From NCBI GenBank assembly GCA_037576195.1, contig CM075102.1:3348001-3412000 (forward strand): a stretch of DNA of 64,000 bases, in the 5' to 3' direction. Below are positions 43,556 to 57,848 of this stretch, piece by piece. The translations under genes were made by a program, and so were the position numbers. Under the pieces are notes generated by a model. That model did no database searches, was not told the origin of the DNA, and worked only from the letters and a program-made list of their open reading frames with translations. How positions within the stretch are numbered: the stretch's first letter is position 1; the number at the start of each line of letters is the position of its first letter. This stretch comes from Phytoseiulus persimilis (lineage: Eukaryota > Arthropoda > Arachnida > Mesostigmata > Phytoseiidae).

Positions 43556-46500
43556 ACAAATAGCAGCAGCTATGTCTGAGTGGCCAGAGTACGCCACTGC
43601 TGACGTCGCACTATCATCGTCGTCGATACCGCGAGCACAACGGACTCCATCCTGCTGGTCGTCGTCATCTATGACCGAGTCGGTATGAGCTGTGCATCTG
43701 AAGCCGATGGCGAATCGCACGCCATCTTGAAGATCTCGACTCTCCTCTAGTTTCGTTTTCGCTTCCACTTCTTCCGGTTCCCGACGCACGCGCGTTTGAA
43801 CATACATCACCCCGAAGCGACACACGGTCGCCGCCAAGTAGAGTCCAGAGTCCCGCCGAGACGCAGAAGCAGGAGAGCGCCGGACAAAAAGATCGCAGTC
43901 GAGTCCAGCGGGACCGCTGATAAGCTTTCCCGAAACAGGACACTCCCCGAAGATTGGTTGTTCGATGCATGTCCTACGTGTGTCCTCTTTTCCCTTCGCA
44001 TCTGTCTCTGTCGGCGGAGCTCGGTTCCCGATACCGGCGACGCTGTATCCTTTATCTGCGGCTGGAAAACGTGAACTTTGAATATAACGCGATACCGGTC
44101 GAACGTATTGATCATCGCAGTCTCCGCTGTTGGAGACTTCGACCCCGCACGTTCCAGGAACATCTTGGAGAAGAAGCGGTGTCCGCATTACCGTCGATTG
44201 TATTCGACGAGAATAAACCTCAACTGCGAGTTGCAAAATAGAAGAGCGGACAGGTGTTCGTCGAAATGCACGCTAATATGTCGAGCTGATGCGCCTCCTC
44301 CCTCGTGCAATGTAGCGTGGGCTCTAACTCGCTTATGGCTCGCAACGTCGCCTCGGGCCTGATTACGGAGTTCTCCTCCGGAGCCAAGAACAGAGCGGCT
44401 GTGATCGAGGAGGCGGCATCGAGTAACTTCGTTAAACGTCTTCGTAAAACCCCATCGACAGGCAGATGACTAAACAACGCGGAACGACTGTCGCATAGAG
44501 CGCGAATTGTCCCGATCTACATACATGACGGAGATCTGCAGTCATTGGGCAGCACGCGAAGCTTGACTCGGCGCCGGAGGATCGAGGGCTTGTTCAGATT
44601 CGATTCGATTACGGGGAAGTTTTTCCAGTTACGCTCATGCCTGAGCGCATGTCACGGACAGAGACCTTTGAAGATCACACAGAGAAATGTCCCCCACGAT
44701 CGAAGTATCCCCGACGGGATGGCCAAGCAGTCAGCGCGGTCCAAAGAAACTCAATAGCAGCAAGCTTTCGGCTCAGTTCATGCGAACTTCAGTCAGTGTC
44801 GAGTCCGGCGTGCATCGCAGGAATGATGACTCTTATCAGGTGATGGGTGTCTGTGTGAATGCTGAGGACGCTTTGCGGGGCTCGGACCAGTGCGCCGAAT
44901 ATTTTGGGAGCGTTGAGATCGCAGGGCGTCGTCGTTTTAAATTAGCCTTTTTTACCCTGCCAGCTCGCTCACCCGGTTTACCCCCCGTTCGGCACATCAA
45001 CACTAGTGCGTGATCCTCCCCCAGCATCGCTCCCTCCGTTGAACTTCGTTCTCCTACCTCCCCTTCGACTCCACGGAACGCTCGGTGCTCGGCTCCGCTC
45101 CGCCTCCAACAACTCCTCCTGCGAGAACTGCCTTGCAGTGAAATCCTCTGATAATACTGTAGCATCGGAAACTTGCTGATTTTCCGCGGAATCCCGTCGG
45201 ATTCCGACCGGTTCTGGGTTTCCCCGGGGAGTTCCGCTCGAATCAGCGAGCAGAAGCACGGTGTGCTCGGAGGGGGGGAGCGCGTTTGTCCTCTTGTATC
45301 AACGACGTCCTGAGAATCGAAGTCTTCTCGAGAACAGGTACCGCTGCACGCTCCTGTGCAGTCCGTCAGACATGGACAGAATCAACAAACAGGATCTGCT
45401 CAAAGGTATCGGGACATCAACGCGGCTCCGTGTTTACCCTTTTCAGACGTCTTCCCAAAGGAAAGGCTCTTCCAAGCATGGATGCTGAAACGTGCGGCTA
45501 TCAGGAGCGCGTGATGAGCACTGCCTGCGGTGATCATCACTGGATCGCGGCCGTCGGCAGGCGATGAAGGCGAATGCTTTGGGAACCAAGGGCTTCGCGG
45601 GCTGTGGGAGACGGGACTGCCGAGCAATGGTAATGGGCGGGGATCGAGAGGCATCGATGAGGAAAAGGCGGATAAACGAGGGAGTTAGGGGTTGGAAATC
45701 TGAAAGCGGCACAAGAGAGGCTCGCGTTCGAGTCTGATTGGCGTTCGTGCGCTAGGCGAGCTTATTGATGTTTTGGATCGTCGTTTCCTGAATTAACACA
45801 TCGACGTTGCCAACGAGAGCAACAGCGGAAGAGGAAGAATGCGCGTGAGGCTCTAGATAAAAGCTGATCAGTAATTTTTGCTCCGCTCGCTCGGAGGAAT
45901 CTCGGATGAGTTCTTTAAAGGGCTGAGTACTGTGTTCAATACGCCCATATTCAATGTTTGCGAACACTTCTTGCCGGTGAGGTACGAATGTCGAATTCCG
46001 ACGCGGATTTATGAGAAGAGGACATGAAGAAGCTCCCCCAGACCCCCGTGTCGTTACCACAGGGAGGCTCAACGGGTCTCCACCAGGCTTGAGAGAGGGG
46101 CCGCAGCTGGCATCGAGACCCGAACTCAACATGAGAAAATCCGTGTCATTCCATGTTCGCGAATGCATTCGAGGACAGAATGTGTCGAAAGGAACAATCG
46201 GGAACAGATTTTCGAATCGACCTCCATCCTGTCCCCAATCGGAAGAGCGAGTGATCGATCGAGCCGAATTCTCGAAATCTCGATGAACAGAACCCAGAAA
46301 GTTTGAGGGTGATTCGATTGAGACGACTGCAGCTCAGATTGGAGTCAGGGATCGATCGATCGGCGTCGAGCCGTCTTCGAAAGTTGCTCCGGGTGTCGTC
46401 GGCGTCAATGCCGTAGCAGCTTGTTGTGATGGAGAATGGCGCGCATAAGTCTCGTCGGTCGCGAGGGACGCCATGCTCCATAGAGCACCATCACGTCAGA

Positions 46501-49500
46501 CAACGTTCTCCATCATCCGTTCGATCGGTTTTAATCGCTGCTAAGTAGCGTCATGGCTTCCAAGCTGCGTCGAGCCTGTCTCCCAGGACGGCAAGCACGC
46601 GCATGCTCAACGACGCGGGCCGCTGTCATCAATATGAGAGCGGGACTTCAATAGAGGACCGGCATTCACATCACTCGCAACTTGGAACTCATCGCTGAGA
46701 CAATGCGCTCTCCCCCAACCGAGAGCCCTGCTGAGCTATTCATCGAGAACGATGCACGCACAAGCACGCGAGGAACGCGCGTGCGGCCAGCGGGCACAAA
46801 TGTCTACGAAGCACAGCTAATGGTTTGTTTTTTTGTTAGCTGAGAGCTTGCAACGGTCTCTGTTTAGGTCTTCAAAGCCATTGTTCCGCAGTGAGCCAAC
46901 CGGAAAGCTGGGAGATAAACCATCGTCCACAGCACAATAGGAGAGCACCTCTCAAAACAAGGTTTCGAGTCATATTTAGACGCTCGCGGAACGGTTCCGA
47001 TGCTTGACACAATTGTTGGGCACACTCGCTTCGGGATTTTTCTACGAGACTTGAGCAAAGCGTTCCGTCTTGAGCAACTGGCAACGCCCCGCCCCCCTCG
47101 ATGCGAAGTCTGTGCTGTTACGAGAGACCCGGAGCGAGGGAATCGGGTTAATGCATTACGAAAGAGAAGTGTCGAATCTACCTTGTGTAATCCGCTCTCT
47201 GTGCTACTATATACACAGAAGTTCCTCAACGAAATGCGCAGTGCAGTCGCTCCGGGATAAGGCACCTCACAATGCCAGCCAGGTTGGCAGCGCTTCGTTG
47301 GCTGCCAATCTAAAATGCATATTGTATCGGCTTTTAATGCATTTATTTGCATCTGGTCCAGGACTTGTAGTCGTGAAGCCTTTCAGGGATCACCTGCCAT
47401 GCCTCCGACGCAGTGGAGCACTTGCTGCTGGTGATTCCTGAGGGGTGAATTCGGAATTAGGAAAAAGACGAACCAAGGTTCACAAAGTTCAACTTCCCCT
47501 TCCCACCTGCCCATCGCACAACTCACCGCTAGCCAATGTCAAGTGCTACCCCGGGAAGGTGTGCATCATCTGCCCGAGCGGGTAGCATTCCTCCGCCGGT
47601 TCTTTCATGGTCCGCTTCTATCGACTGTCATTCTGTCCGCTCGGTTTCCTTCAGTATTGCCGGTGGGGAGACGGAGATGAAGAAAGGCAGGCCAGGGATT
47701 GTTCTCGCGCAACGTAAACGGATCTTATCTAAGTTGAACGGCGCCGAGGTGGTCTGATCTGATTCAACCGCGTCACCCCACCAATGAAGATGGACGATTT
47801 TCCTTGAATATTCCTCTTACTTTCTTCTTTCGTCTTATCTGCTACTTTGCTGCATTGAGACCTAGTCGCCCTTTTACCCCTAACCTCCTCTCCACCTCCT
47901 CCCCTCCTGCTCAGCGATCAATGTTATCGTCAAGCTCATTAGACTGCCGGTGATGAAACGAACAAAGGCAAGAGGGACTCCTGAATAAATTTCGATGGAT
48001 CACTTCCTCCGAAGACTCTCTTCAACAACTTGGCTACCACGTAGCACGACACACCACTCGATGAACACCAGAACCATCGGACTCCTCTGAATGGATGGAG
48101 TTTGGCTCCTGATCGATTGCGTGAGTCGGATAACGCGGGAAGTTTGAATTTCAGGGAGAGAAAACTCTGCGGATATGACGAAGGCTCCTGGAACTGACCC
48201 CAGGACGACACAGTCTTTGGCGGCGAGAGACGTAGAAAGCTTTGGCTGTCGGAGGAGGAGGAACAAGTACCAAGCGCCGAAATCTCAACTCCACCCGCAA
48301 GTCCCAACAAGTCTGAAGTGCGTAGTGGACACTCCCCAACCGGGCCGGCGAGGCCAGTCACTCAGAGTGACTGACTAGGTCAGCGATGGCCTCTATACGA
48401 GCCCCACTCCACCTCTGTAGGAACAAAAAGTCACTTATGTTATTCGTGTCCTGATCGGTTCGCAACTTGTCACTTCGCTAACTACGCAAGCAACGTCATA
48501 CATCGATTCGACATTATAATGGCCACCTGGTCGCTCTTTCGTTCGGTTCTTCCACCCATCGGTCGGTCGGGTGGTCATCTCCACTCTCGTCCAGTGTTGT
48601 CGTTTCTCTTTCGTCCACTGTCTTTGTCCAACTTGTGACGGATCGTCGGCAAGGCCCCGCACGTTGCGTGACTGCACAACTTCGTGGGCCGATGAGTGTG
48701 GCTGAAGTCGAGGAGATGAAAGGAACTGAAGGGCGAGAAAACCGCGACGATGACAATGATGAGCGGGAGGGGAACTCGCGGAGAAGGAACGGCGACTGAT
48801 GATTATCCTCACCGAGACGACTTGTTTCGCAAGAAAAAACACCAGCAAGATCACATCAAACTCCTGAATTCTCTCATTCCTGTATAGCCTTGAGCCTCCC
48901 AGACTGAGGAGCCAGAATAACTTCCCGCGCATGGCTTCATTTATCCCGCCCGAACATTTATCTATGCGAGCCGAAATTCCGCTAAGTTAGCGGCCTCACT
49001 AGCAGGACTCATTCAACGTCAGGTGGCCGGCCGTTCGTGAGACTGAGGAAGCACATGTTCGCTCGATATTGGTGAGAGCTTCTCGGGCACACAGCCCGAA
49101 CCTCGAACGCGAGAGAGTCAAGACGAGGCACACCGATGCAGTTCTGGATAAACTTTGCATATGCCAATCGCACGGAGGAATCTTCGGAGGCTTCGGTCGT
49201 TTTCTTCTATGAATGAAGTAGCCATAAGAGCGAACTATCTCGAGAAACGCCTCTCCCCATAAGATCCGAAATCTACGTATTTACATACGTCTTCGCGCCC
49301 CAATGCTCGCCACCCCTGTCCGAGGAATCATCGCCTCGCCGTCGTATGTCAACTGCACGTGGTCACCAGCTGACGAGTCTGCTCGAAAGATAAAAAAAAA
49401 AGAGAAGGAGCAAACTTCTTCAGAGGGTGTGCCTGGCTCTGCGTCACCGAGAGCTGGTCGGACTTGAAATGGGAGAGTTTGGCAAGAGGGGAATCCAGTG

Positions 49501-52500
49501 AGAGGAATTCGAGGAAGAGCTGCAGGGGCGGGAGACGCCAGTCATGATGATCAGGCATGAAACGCTGTCGGAAAGAGGGGCAAAGAAGAGCAGAAGTCAG
49601 GAGCGGAGCAAGGGAGGAAATTTAAAAAGTGTGCAATATGCAAAACTGCTCTTGGTGCTTAGCGCCAGACCAGACAACGTCTAAAATGATAATCTCTCCG
49701 ACGGATAAATCTTTGTCGTCTGTCTCTGTCTCTCCCGACGCCTCCTCCGCCACTCTTGGCGCAATTTTTGGACAACCGTTCCGACCGTGACCGATTCGGT
49801 GAACGCTGATGATCCCCAAGCCTGTCGGTGTTCGAGTCATCCGAACTCCCCCACTCTGAAACAGTGTTGAATCCGAGTTGATCGGGGCTTGTAGTAGATT
49901 TGGGAAAGAAGATATGTTTGACCCACAGTCAGTCATCATAATTTCTGCGGATTAGGGAATATCACCTCAGAAGGGAAAGGGGGAGTGCCCTTTTCCTCTC
50001 CTTACCAACAGCGCCGCATCAGCGTTCGTGTAATGTGACAGAGAGCGGAGTTTGATTTTGGACTTCTCCGCCGCGAAAAACAGCTGGATCGCATTGTTAC
50101 CTCCTATTAAATTCCTCGCTCGTCCGCTTGCCCCGTCGTCTGCTTACCCGCACGCGCACTCGCTTGCTCGCTAACTCATGGGGGTTTTGCTCTATTGCAC
50201 GCCAGCTCGGTTTCCTCTAGGCAACGCGTCGTCCTGTCGTGTAACTCTCCATCAATCAGCATCTATCCGCCGTTCATTCATTATTATTCATCCTTCTTAC
50301 GTCCGTGGGCCGATCTCGTAACCCTTACCCCTTGTGTGTTCAGGATGTGGTTCCTCGCTCGGAAACTATCTCAGTTGGTGTTGTGGGTACGTCACTGTGA
50401 ACATGGCTAACCCCACCATCACCACTAACGATCTAACCAGTTGAGCTTTGCCGCGGGACGATGGGAGCCTCGTGAAGAGTGGATGCGCTGGCGTCCCGTT
50501 ACAGCGATAGGCTATCCGTGCGGAGCGGGTTGGGTAAGGTTGGTTATATTTGGTTTTGTAGTAACGTGCGCTGTTGAATTAGAAGACGATACCGCCAGGC
50601 GATGCCTCGACGACCCTGACTCCAGCTACGCTCCCCACGGTGACTGATGTGCGCCCTGGGCAGTGCCAATCGGGAGTCGAACCGAGGGCACCTTGCGCTA
50701 TCCCCGATCGGAACACTTGTCCCCCGATTCCATCCGAGTTCAGCCCGGAGTTCCGTGGACACCTCGCTCATAATGCCTCCAAGAACAGTGGGAGTGGAAG
50801 CGTGAAGTGGAAAGGGTAACGAGTGAGGATGGAGTCTTGGCGTGGAGCAGGAACCGGGGGCTCGGGTGTCGGTGATTTGTCTCGCCGTCGCGGACCTCGT
50901 CGCGCGCCTAGTTGGCCCGACAAAAGGCAGAGTTGTTCAAGACGAAAGGCCGGCGATTACTCATCTCGTCGTGCGCGGGACCGCCAACATGATTGGAGCG
51001 TTTCCAGCCAGACTATACGTCACCCGGGGCGATGCTTCGGAGCACGCCATGCCCACACTCCTGAACAGGCTTCCGTCGAGTCTTCTTTCCCACCCGCATT
51101 TTCCCTGATTGTATCCTCGTAGGGCCTCGCGCCATCGTTCGCCCTAGAAGAACAACAGTGTCCTGATAACTCAGGCATCGACAGCGCACGACGAGATGGA
51201 TCGTTGCGCGCGAACCGGAACGTTTCACATCAATTGTATGCTTCTACGTGACGCTCACCGATTCTTCGGCTCCCGCGGTCGTGGTTCCCGTCCGTATCGA
51301 AGACGGTCCCCGATTTCCACATGAGCCGCTTTTCTCGAATTCCCCGGATTCAGCGATGTCGCGGACGGCACAACAATCCTGAGTTTGCGATTGCAGCGTT
51401 CCGACGAGCACCGCGATCCGCCTCGTTTTGAAACGGGTGCCCGGCTCGAGCCTGCATCCGACAGAGAAGACGGAAAACCAATTACAGAAATCTGTTCTGC
51501 GTTCTGAACCGCAGAAGAACAGACAGGGGTCCTGGGAAAAAGACTCGGAGTTTCGATGTCGTCTCAGAGTTCTCGTCGCCTTGAGCCTTCTCCGGGTTGT
51601 CGAGCTCCGAGGGTCGAACCCCGGAAGGAGTAGGCCAATCCAGGAAACGAAGTATTATCATGTGAATCAGCGGATGGTAACAGCGAGCTGACGGGTGGCG
51701 GATTCCTCCCCGCCCCTTATCGACCTGAGCTGCTCATTAACCCTCACGGAATGGTCGAAATGAACGGGCGAGACAGTTCCACCTTATATCCGGATGACCG
51801 AATCAGCTGATCTGACTGACGGATTGTTGCACCGCTGGCAGTCGGGCCGAAAGCAGCCAATCTCTTTCGAGCTCGCCGATTCGATAGGTACTGAAATGAC
51901 GAGGGCGGTGGCGGCGGCGGCCGCCGCTCATTCGGAGGCTGCTTCGGATTGGCATCACGTCTCCGATAGATGGTCGAGCCGGGCGAGCGCGCAAGAGACG
52001 AGCCCACCTCATATAACAGCCAGACGACTCGGTGAGCAGTTATACCGCGAAGTTATACCCGGGAGCTGGGGCTAGAGATGAAGCGACAGATATATGAACA
52101 CAACGAGAGGTGGCCGAGATGAACGCGACGCATTCGTCCAGAGTAGAAAGAAACCACAATTTACAACGGTCCCGAGACTCCTGGGAGCTAAGGAAACATC
52201 TCGGTGCCTTGACCGCGGCCAGCCTGGTAACGTTATCAGATTCCCGATTCAGGGGCCACTAGGAGTGAAACGGGGGAAAAAACCGAATCTTTGAGGACGA
52301 ATTCGCAATCCTATGCGAATCACTCCCGACTGATCGTTCCATGTCAAAAAGGGATGCCGGGTTCCGAGCTCCGGGGTCGCGTCCCGGACGCTGAGTTCGG
52401 AGGCTCGGACAAATACGGTTTCGGGTCTCCTTGTTAAAGGAGTGGCGCCTTTTTTCCAGCCGAGGAGAGACTCGTTTCCTCATGAGGACTTTGCGTGTCG

Positions 52501-55500
52501 CTCGCTGCTACAAAAAACCAATCAGTCCTTCCAATAAACTGAAACCCATTCGACACATTTAGGACGCCCAGGAGGCCGAACCTTCCGAAGATTTGATGAC
52601 CGCACGGAAGACGTAGCGTATTCGAGTTTAATGAAAAACTCAACAGCATCCGCTCTCCCCGGGGACTGCAAAGCGTTGGATTGCTTCTCAGAGAAGGAGC
52701 GGGGAGTCTCGAACGTCCACCGACTGGAGGCTGTGGAGTGAAGCATCGGAACAGAAGCGAAGATATCGACGAAAGAGCTTGAAGGAGACAGTTCTTCAGG
52801 ATTTCCGCCGCGACCGCCAATGACCCTCTCGCTGATGATCAGGAGATCCACGTCCCCGAGAAGTGCTCTCCCCTGGTCCGTCGACCCTAATAGAGGGTGA
52901 GAATTCCCTGCGCATCACGTCACGAACCGGGAAGTTTTTGAGGATTCGTTTGCTAGAAACCCTCTGAGCAGGCGAGCTTGGGCCGTGTTTGTTTGTTTGT
53001 TCGTGAGAGCATTAAAACAGAATGTTTATTGTCTGGCGACCGTCTCCCTCCGTCGGTGTTGTAAAGTCGGAAACCCTACGAGATTATGATGCGAATGGAA
53101 GGAATTAAAAGTTTGATCGTTTGAAAGTGTTTCTCCGGCGGTCTCCGCCAAAGGGTTCCATTCGCCCGAAAGCGGTCCACGAGGCGCGGATCCGGCTGCC
53201 AGAAACATAGCGGGATTCCCCCCAGTGTGAACTCGTTCTGCACATTCACCGCTCGGGGAGCTTCGTCGGGATTGAGGGGTCTTCCCCGCGAGGAACTTCC
53301 GGAAAAAGTTATAGGGCTCGTTTGTGAGCTTCCGAGCTAATCTGGTCCCTAGGGATGTATCCGCATAGTCAGGTCGCGGGTCGTGAGTGAAAGAAGGAGC
53401 TATGTAGCGTTTTTAGGGAAGACAGCCGAAAATCGCTCTAACGGTCGCGAGCTGCTCCCTCCACCCTTCAATTATGTGGTGGCAACTCTCGTCCGCCCCT
53501 GACTCAGTTTGGCGAGCTTAGTTCTGTGAGCGAAGTCCGTAATTTGTCACCTGCAGAGAGCAACAGATGAAAATTCCGAATCCCAAGACGAAGCAAATCA
53601 GCCAACAGAGCATCCCGGGAGGATCAGATTCAGCATTAAAGTGTGCGACAAAGTCGTGGTGTGTTCCTGGAGTTCGAGTCGCGCGAGACCCGAGTCCAAG
53701 CCCCTCTCTTCCTTGACGCTCCAGCAGTCTTCCTCTCTGTTCCGTTTCTCCAACTCGCTCCTCCGGCGCCCTTCCCCCGAGCGAGTTTCTCGACATTCGT
53801 CGATGTTCATTTTCCGTTCAAAACGAAGTCAAGAGGGAGACTCTCGCTTCATTAGATTATATAGATGACTCGACTGGGTGGTTGGCTGCTTCTCGTCGAG
53901 CCCATTTTCGTTTGCCTCTTCAGCTGTTCCCTTTGTTGCTTCTTCTACTTCTGCTGCTGCTGTTGAACGTTGGACGAGGTGTGCACTAAATTACATGTGT
54001 GAGAGTTCTCTGGTCACTTCTTCATTTCGCGCTCCATGCCGCGGTTTGAGTGCCATCTGAAAGCTTTTTCGTCAAGCTAGGAAAATACGCGGTCACCCAG
54101 TGGAATATGCTCACTATGAAGTAAGTGTCGGCACAATCGTGATCGGAAACTATATTCACAACCGGTGGAAGTGAGCTTTGAGCCGGGATTGAAGAAAGAA
54201 AAAAGAAAGAACACATCGGAACCAATTCAGGGCCCCTCAGTGGCCAGATGGAGATGTCGTTCATAACGTCGCCGTAAACAATGATCTTAAGCCTGAAATA
54301 CAGCGGTCGGACACGCCAGCTCTCTAAACACGTTGTGAATCTCAAAGCCGCTTCAACGGTATAAGATCTACTTCGGGCTAGTCGAGTCCTGAGGCGGAGT
54401 CAAGTCGCGACGTTTGCCACCGAGTCATCGCGAATCACGCCCGCTAAGAACCAGACGTCACTTCCAGGAAAAGTCGCATGCGCGCACCTTGAGCCTGCCC
54501 AGGGAGAACCGGGTTCGATGACGAATTCTGGGTCGTCGGGGGAAATCATTTGGAGTACCTTGGAGTTCATCCGCGGATCGATCGGGGAAATTTCGGACCC
54601 CGGTGCGGATGGAGCGCGTGGAGAACTGGGCAAACAAAAATATGATTGTTCGCAACGCCGCCGGTCCATCCAACGGGGCCATGGTCCAGAAACTCGGAAT
54701 CCGAGAGCGTGTTCGAACTCTCTGTTCGCTGCGGAGAGTTCGAGCACCTATCCCGAGCTCTCGCGTTGGCGTGTTCCCCCGATATAGATGATGCGCCCTG
54801 TGCGCAGGCTTCAGTTCGTTCAAAATCGAACAAATTTAGACCGGCTGCAACTCATGCAACAATTCTTCATTTAGATAGAGGATAGCTCGGATGCTGTCGG
54901 CCCGACGACTATCCGATTGATCCGCCGGACGACCGGCTTCCCATTCGCTGCGATCATTCAGCAACGAGAACTTCGGCAACAACAGTGGCTTCGAATCGAG
55001 AACAGCAGTCAATAGTATAAAGAGGAGGTTACATAGACAATGGGTGGTTTTTAGAGAGTTTAGAACAGGAGAAATAGAAGGAGAGAAAAAAAAATCCGAT
55101 CACATCGATGGGGTCACTCGTGATGCCGAGCTAAACGCCGAGCGGACGGAACGGCCGCAGAAACAATGGATAGTGAAAAACGAAACGACGACGACGATTC
55201 TCTTGTAGAGTTGTCTCGGGCTGTGTTTTCACGGAGCCGCTCCGAAAGACCCCATTTACTGAAGTTGTCTCAATTCAACGACATCGTCGACGTCGTAGTA
55301 ATAATAAAATTGTGAAAAGCTCCGTCGGTGGACGAGCAGGGAAAAACAAAACCGAGTGGAGAATGGAAGGCGTGAAGACAATCTTCGAGACCTGGTCGTC
55401 TTCGCTCGCGTCGGAACATTGACGACCTATGCACGTCCCATTCTGTGTGTTTTGTTGTTCTTTATTCCCCAGCTCCAGCGGAATCCAGTCCTGATCGAGC

Positions 55501-57536
55501 CGGAGCATCGTGGGACCAGTTTGTTTCTGGTTTCATGTCCTTCCGTTCGCGAGACAACAGAAGCGAGCCAAGAAAAAACCGTCGGAAAACCGTTTCGTCG
55601 TGGTCGGCTCACGGCTGGGAACGATGCTGGAAATTCCCGCACGGAACCCACTCCGGACAACTACAGCATCGATGCTCCGAATCGGTCGATCGCCGTCGCG
55701 ATCGAACGGCGGATAGCAATTAGCGACGCGGAAGGATCTCTCCGCGTTCTTCCGCAAAGCGCCATTCCCAGCAGAAGTCTCTCCACAAAATGATCACACA
55801 GTTTTGAACTTGCCAGATTTTCTCCATGCCGTTTACCGAACTGTGCGATTTCACCCGGAGTTTCGATCAGAGCCAACGTTTCGGCTCAAACGAGGCGTGA
55901 CCATCCTCGGACAGGATTCAAGCGATCGAACTCTGAACCCTTCGTCCTGATACGACATTCCGGGCCGGGGAAGGGGACTTCCTCTTTGAGCCGCGCCATC
56001 ATCGAAGGAAAGCTCTGTTCAATCCTCAGAACGAGTCGGAACAGTTCGTTCTGGAGTCGTGTATTTCTCCCGATAAATGCCGCGGGAGGCCCTGGTCTGA
56101 GCATCCGGGCTGGAAGCCGCCAAAGGTTGCCGACCCCCGCCAAACACTGTTCCTAATTCGCGCAATCGTACTCGCTCCTGAGACGGGATCGTTTATCGGG
56201 TGTTCGCAACCCACGACTGTTCTCGGGAAGGACGCGTGCTACAGGAGCAAAGTCACGGACAAGAATCCGGGAAGGTACACTAGAGGCTGGCTCAGAACCA
56301 CATACGCTTCTGAAATTCCAGAACCTCACATGAATTTCCTCAGCGGGAGGGTCCTTCCGAATTCATAATATTAGGAGGGCACATGACTGGGTGCAGAAGA
56401 CTCATCCACCTGAACGCGGTACTTTTCGACAGATTGATTGCGGAGAATCATTATTTTTGTCATTCAAGCTCCAAAAGGGTGGGAGAGATTCGATCGATTC
56501 CTCAAGATTCAGAGCGCTCATGGGTGGTGGGTGCGATGGTGGGTGTCATGGTCGTCCAGCTCATGCATTCCAGAATCAGTTCTACGCAAGGACGAACCCT
56601 GTGACCGTTTTTGCAACGAAAAAAAAATCGATAATCTCTCAATCTGCGATTTTTCTTGAGAGTCGGAGAATCGCGTATCGGATTCTCGAAAACTGGCGGA
56701 GTCAGCGTGGTCTAGATTCGATCGAAAACTGGCGGAGTCAGCGTGGGTCTAGATTCGATCTAATGTATCGTTTTGAGTTCAAATATTACGTTTTCGTGGT
56801 TTCCAAGAAATTTCCGAAAAGCTGATCGCGGCAACACCCTGTGAATTCCTCACAAGGTGGGGGGAGTATCTCTCATTCAAGAACATCGAGGAAGCAACGT
56901 GGCTGAACTCTGCTTGGACCCCGAGTAGCGCCTCGGGTACTCTGAGACGATACGAACTCCCCAGTTTCCTCTCTTGGACTCCTCTCAGTCGTTGGAAAAT
57001 TGCGGAAGCGCTGATGTTCTATGCGTGTGTTGCTTCTTTCTCGTGTTTGGTCCGCGGGAAAAAAAAACGACTGACGCAAATTTCATTGAGCAGGTTCAAC
57101 CATTGATTGATTCCCGTAAGGTTCCAGGCGCTCGATTTCGAGTGGAGTTCGCATCAGAAACTCGAGAGGCTCTCCGATTCGTTTCTTCGCTCTTTCTCAG
57201 ACTCGAGTTGCGTTGCGCGGTAGACGCAGCCGAGCGTTTATCGGGAATCGCCCGGGTCTCGAAAAAGCTCTATTCGAGAGCCGGACGACTCTAAGTAGCT
57301 TTTCCATAAAAGCAGCGAGCATGAATTCCGCTATAGAACGTTAAGCCTTGCTAAGCTGCGGAGGAAGCGCGGTGGGCACTCAAACTTGAGATGTCTGTTC
57401 CCCCTGTCTTCGCAAATTGTAGCTTTTGCCCGATGTCGTCGTCCATGGCTCTCAACAGTCTGACTTCTCCTGAGTCATCCTTTTTGCTGCTCCCGTTCGT
57501 TCCTTACTGGTATTGCTGCCGTCGCTGCCGGTGCAG
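43556..57536. other. about 14 kb without an assignable gene
   Basis: Two plus-strand frames have a protein-like look but no adequate framing. 44687-45013 (ATG; middle VESGVHRRNDDSYQVMGV; about 31% G-starting codons; a weak acceptor at TCTTATCAG inside). 50842-51108 (no ATG near its start; VSVICLAVADLVARLVG; about 37% G-starting codons). A tRNA-like T-arm string near 50680 does not fold (see rejected items). The tandem duplication at 56686-56758 is listed separately. The rest shows short frames of background composition. Confidence 0.4.
56686..56758 (+). repeat. tandem duplication of a 36/37-bp unit
   Basis: Copy 1 (56686-56721) and copy 2 (56722-56758) are identical except for one extra G in copy 2 (GCGTGG versus GCGTGGG). 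Units start TCGAAAACTGGCGG and end TCTAGATTCGA. The near-identity suggests a recent duplication. The 37-bp copy shifts the frame, so it is not coding as it stands. Confidence 0.95.
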
Positions 57537-57690
57537 ATCTCCTCGCGAGCTCATCAAACGGAGATCAGCAGCAATGTTGAACAATCAGAACACACGCTTC
57601 CATCTTTTGTCGAGCGTCCTCTCCCGATCCGGCCTCCGCCGGACCATCGGTTCTCGTGGGTGCTCGACGACATATCAAGTATGGTCCTTG
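57537..57690 (+). CDS. candidate internal coding exon
   Basis: Acceptor GCTGCCGTCGCTGCCGGTGCAG (AG at 57535-57536) and donor CTTG/GTGAGT (GT at 57691) bracket 154 bases with one open frame: 51 codons plus one base (ISSRAHQTEISSNVEQSE to RFSWVLDDISSMVL). The sequence is polar, then proline-rich (RPLPIRPPPD), then a short hydrophobic helix-like end. About 25% of codons start with G, so composition alone does not decide. Both splice sites are good. It starts in phase 0 and ends leaving one base; the nearby frame at 57849 does not accept that phase. The partner exons are unresolved. Not recognised. Confidence 0.28.
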
Positions 57691-57848
57691 GTGAGTGTCG
57701 CAAAATACTCGACCATCATCAACGAGAGCTGCCGGTTGTTTTGGAGCCATGCGATCGAGGGAGATCTTTCTGATGTGTGGGTTCGAATCAGACAAGGGTT
57801 GGAACGTGAGATCGTTCGTTAAACTCTCTCGGAGGGGGTTTCAGCAGA

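Noticed and set aside
43550..44236. 228-codon minus-strand frame with repeated aspartate stretches
   Set aside because: The aspartate runs come from ATC/GTC triplet-rich DNA; no splice or start support and length compatible with chance.
50641..50720. A tRNA-like T-arm string (GGTTCGACTCC) on the minus strand
   Set aside because: The T stem does not pair in the canonical five-base form, and no acceptor, D or anticodon stems can be built around it.
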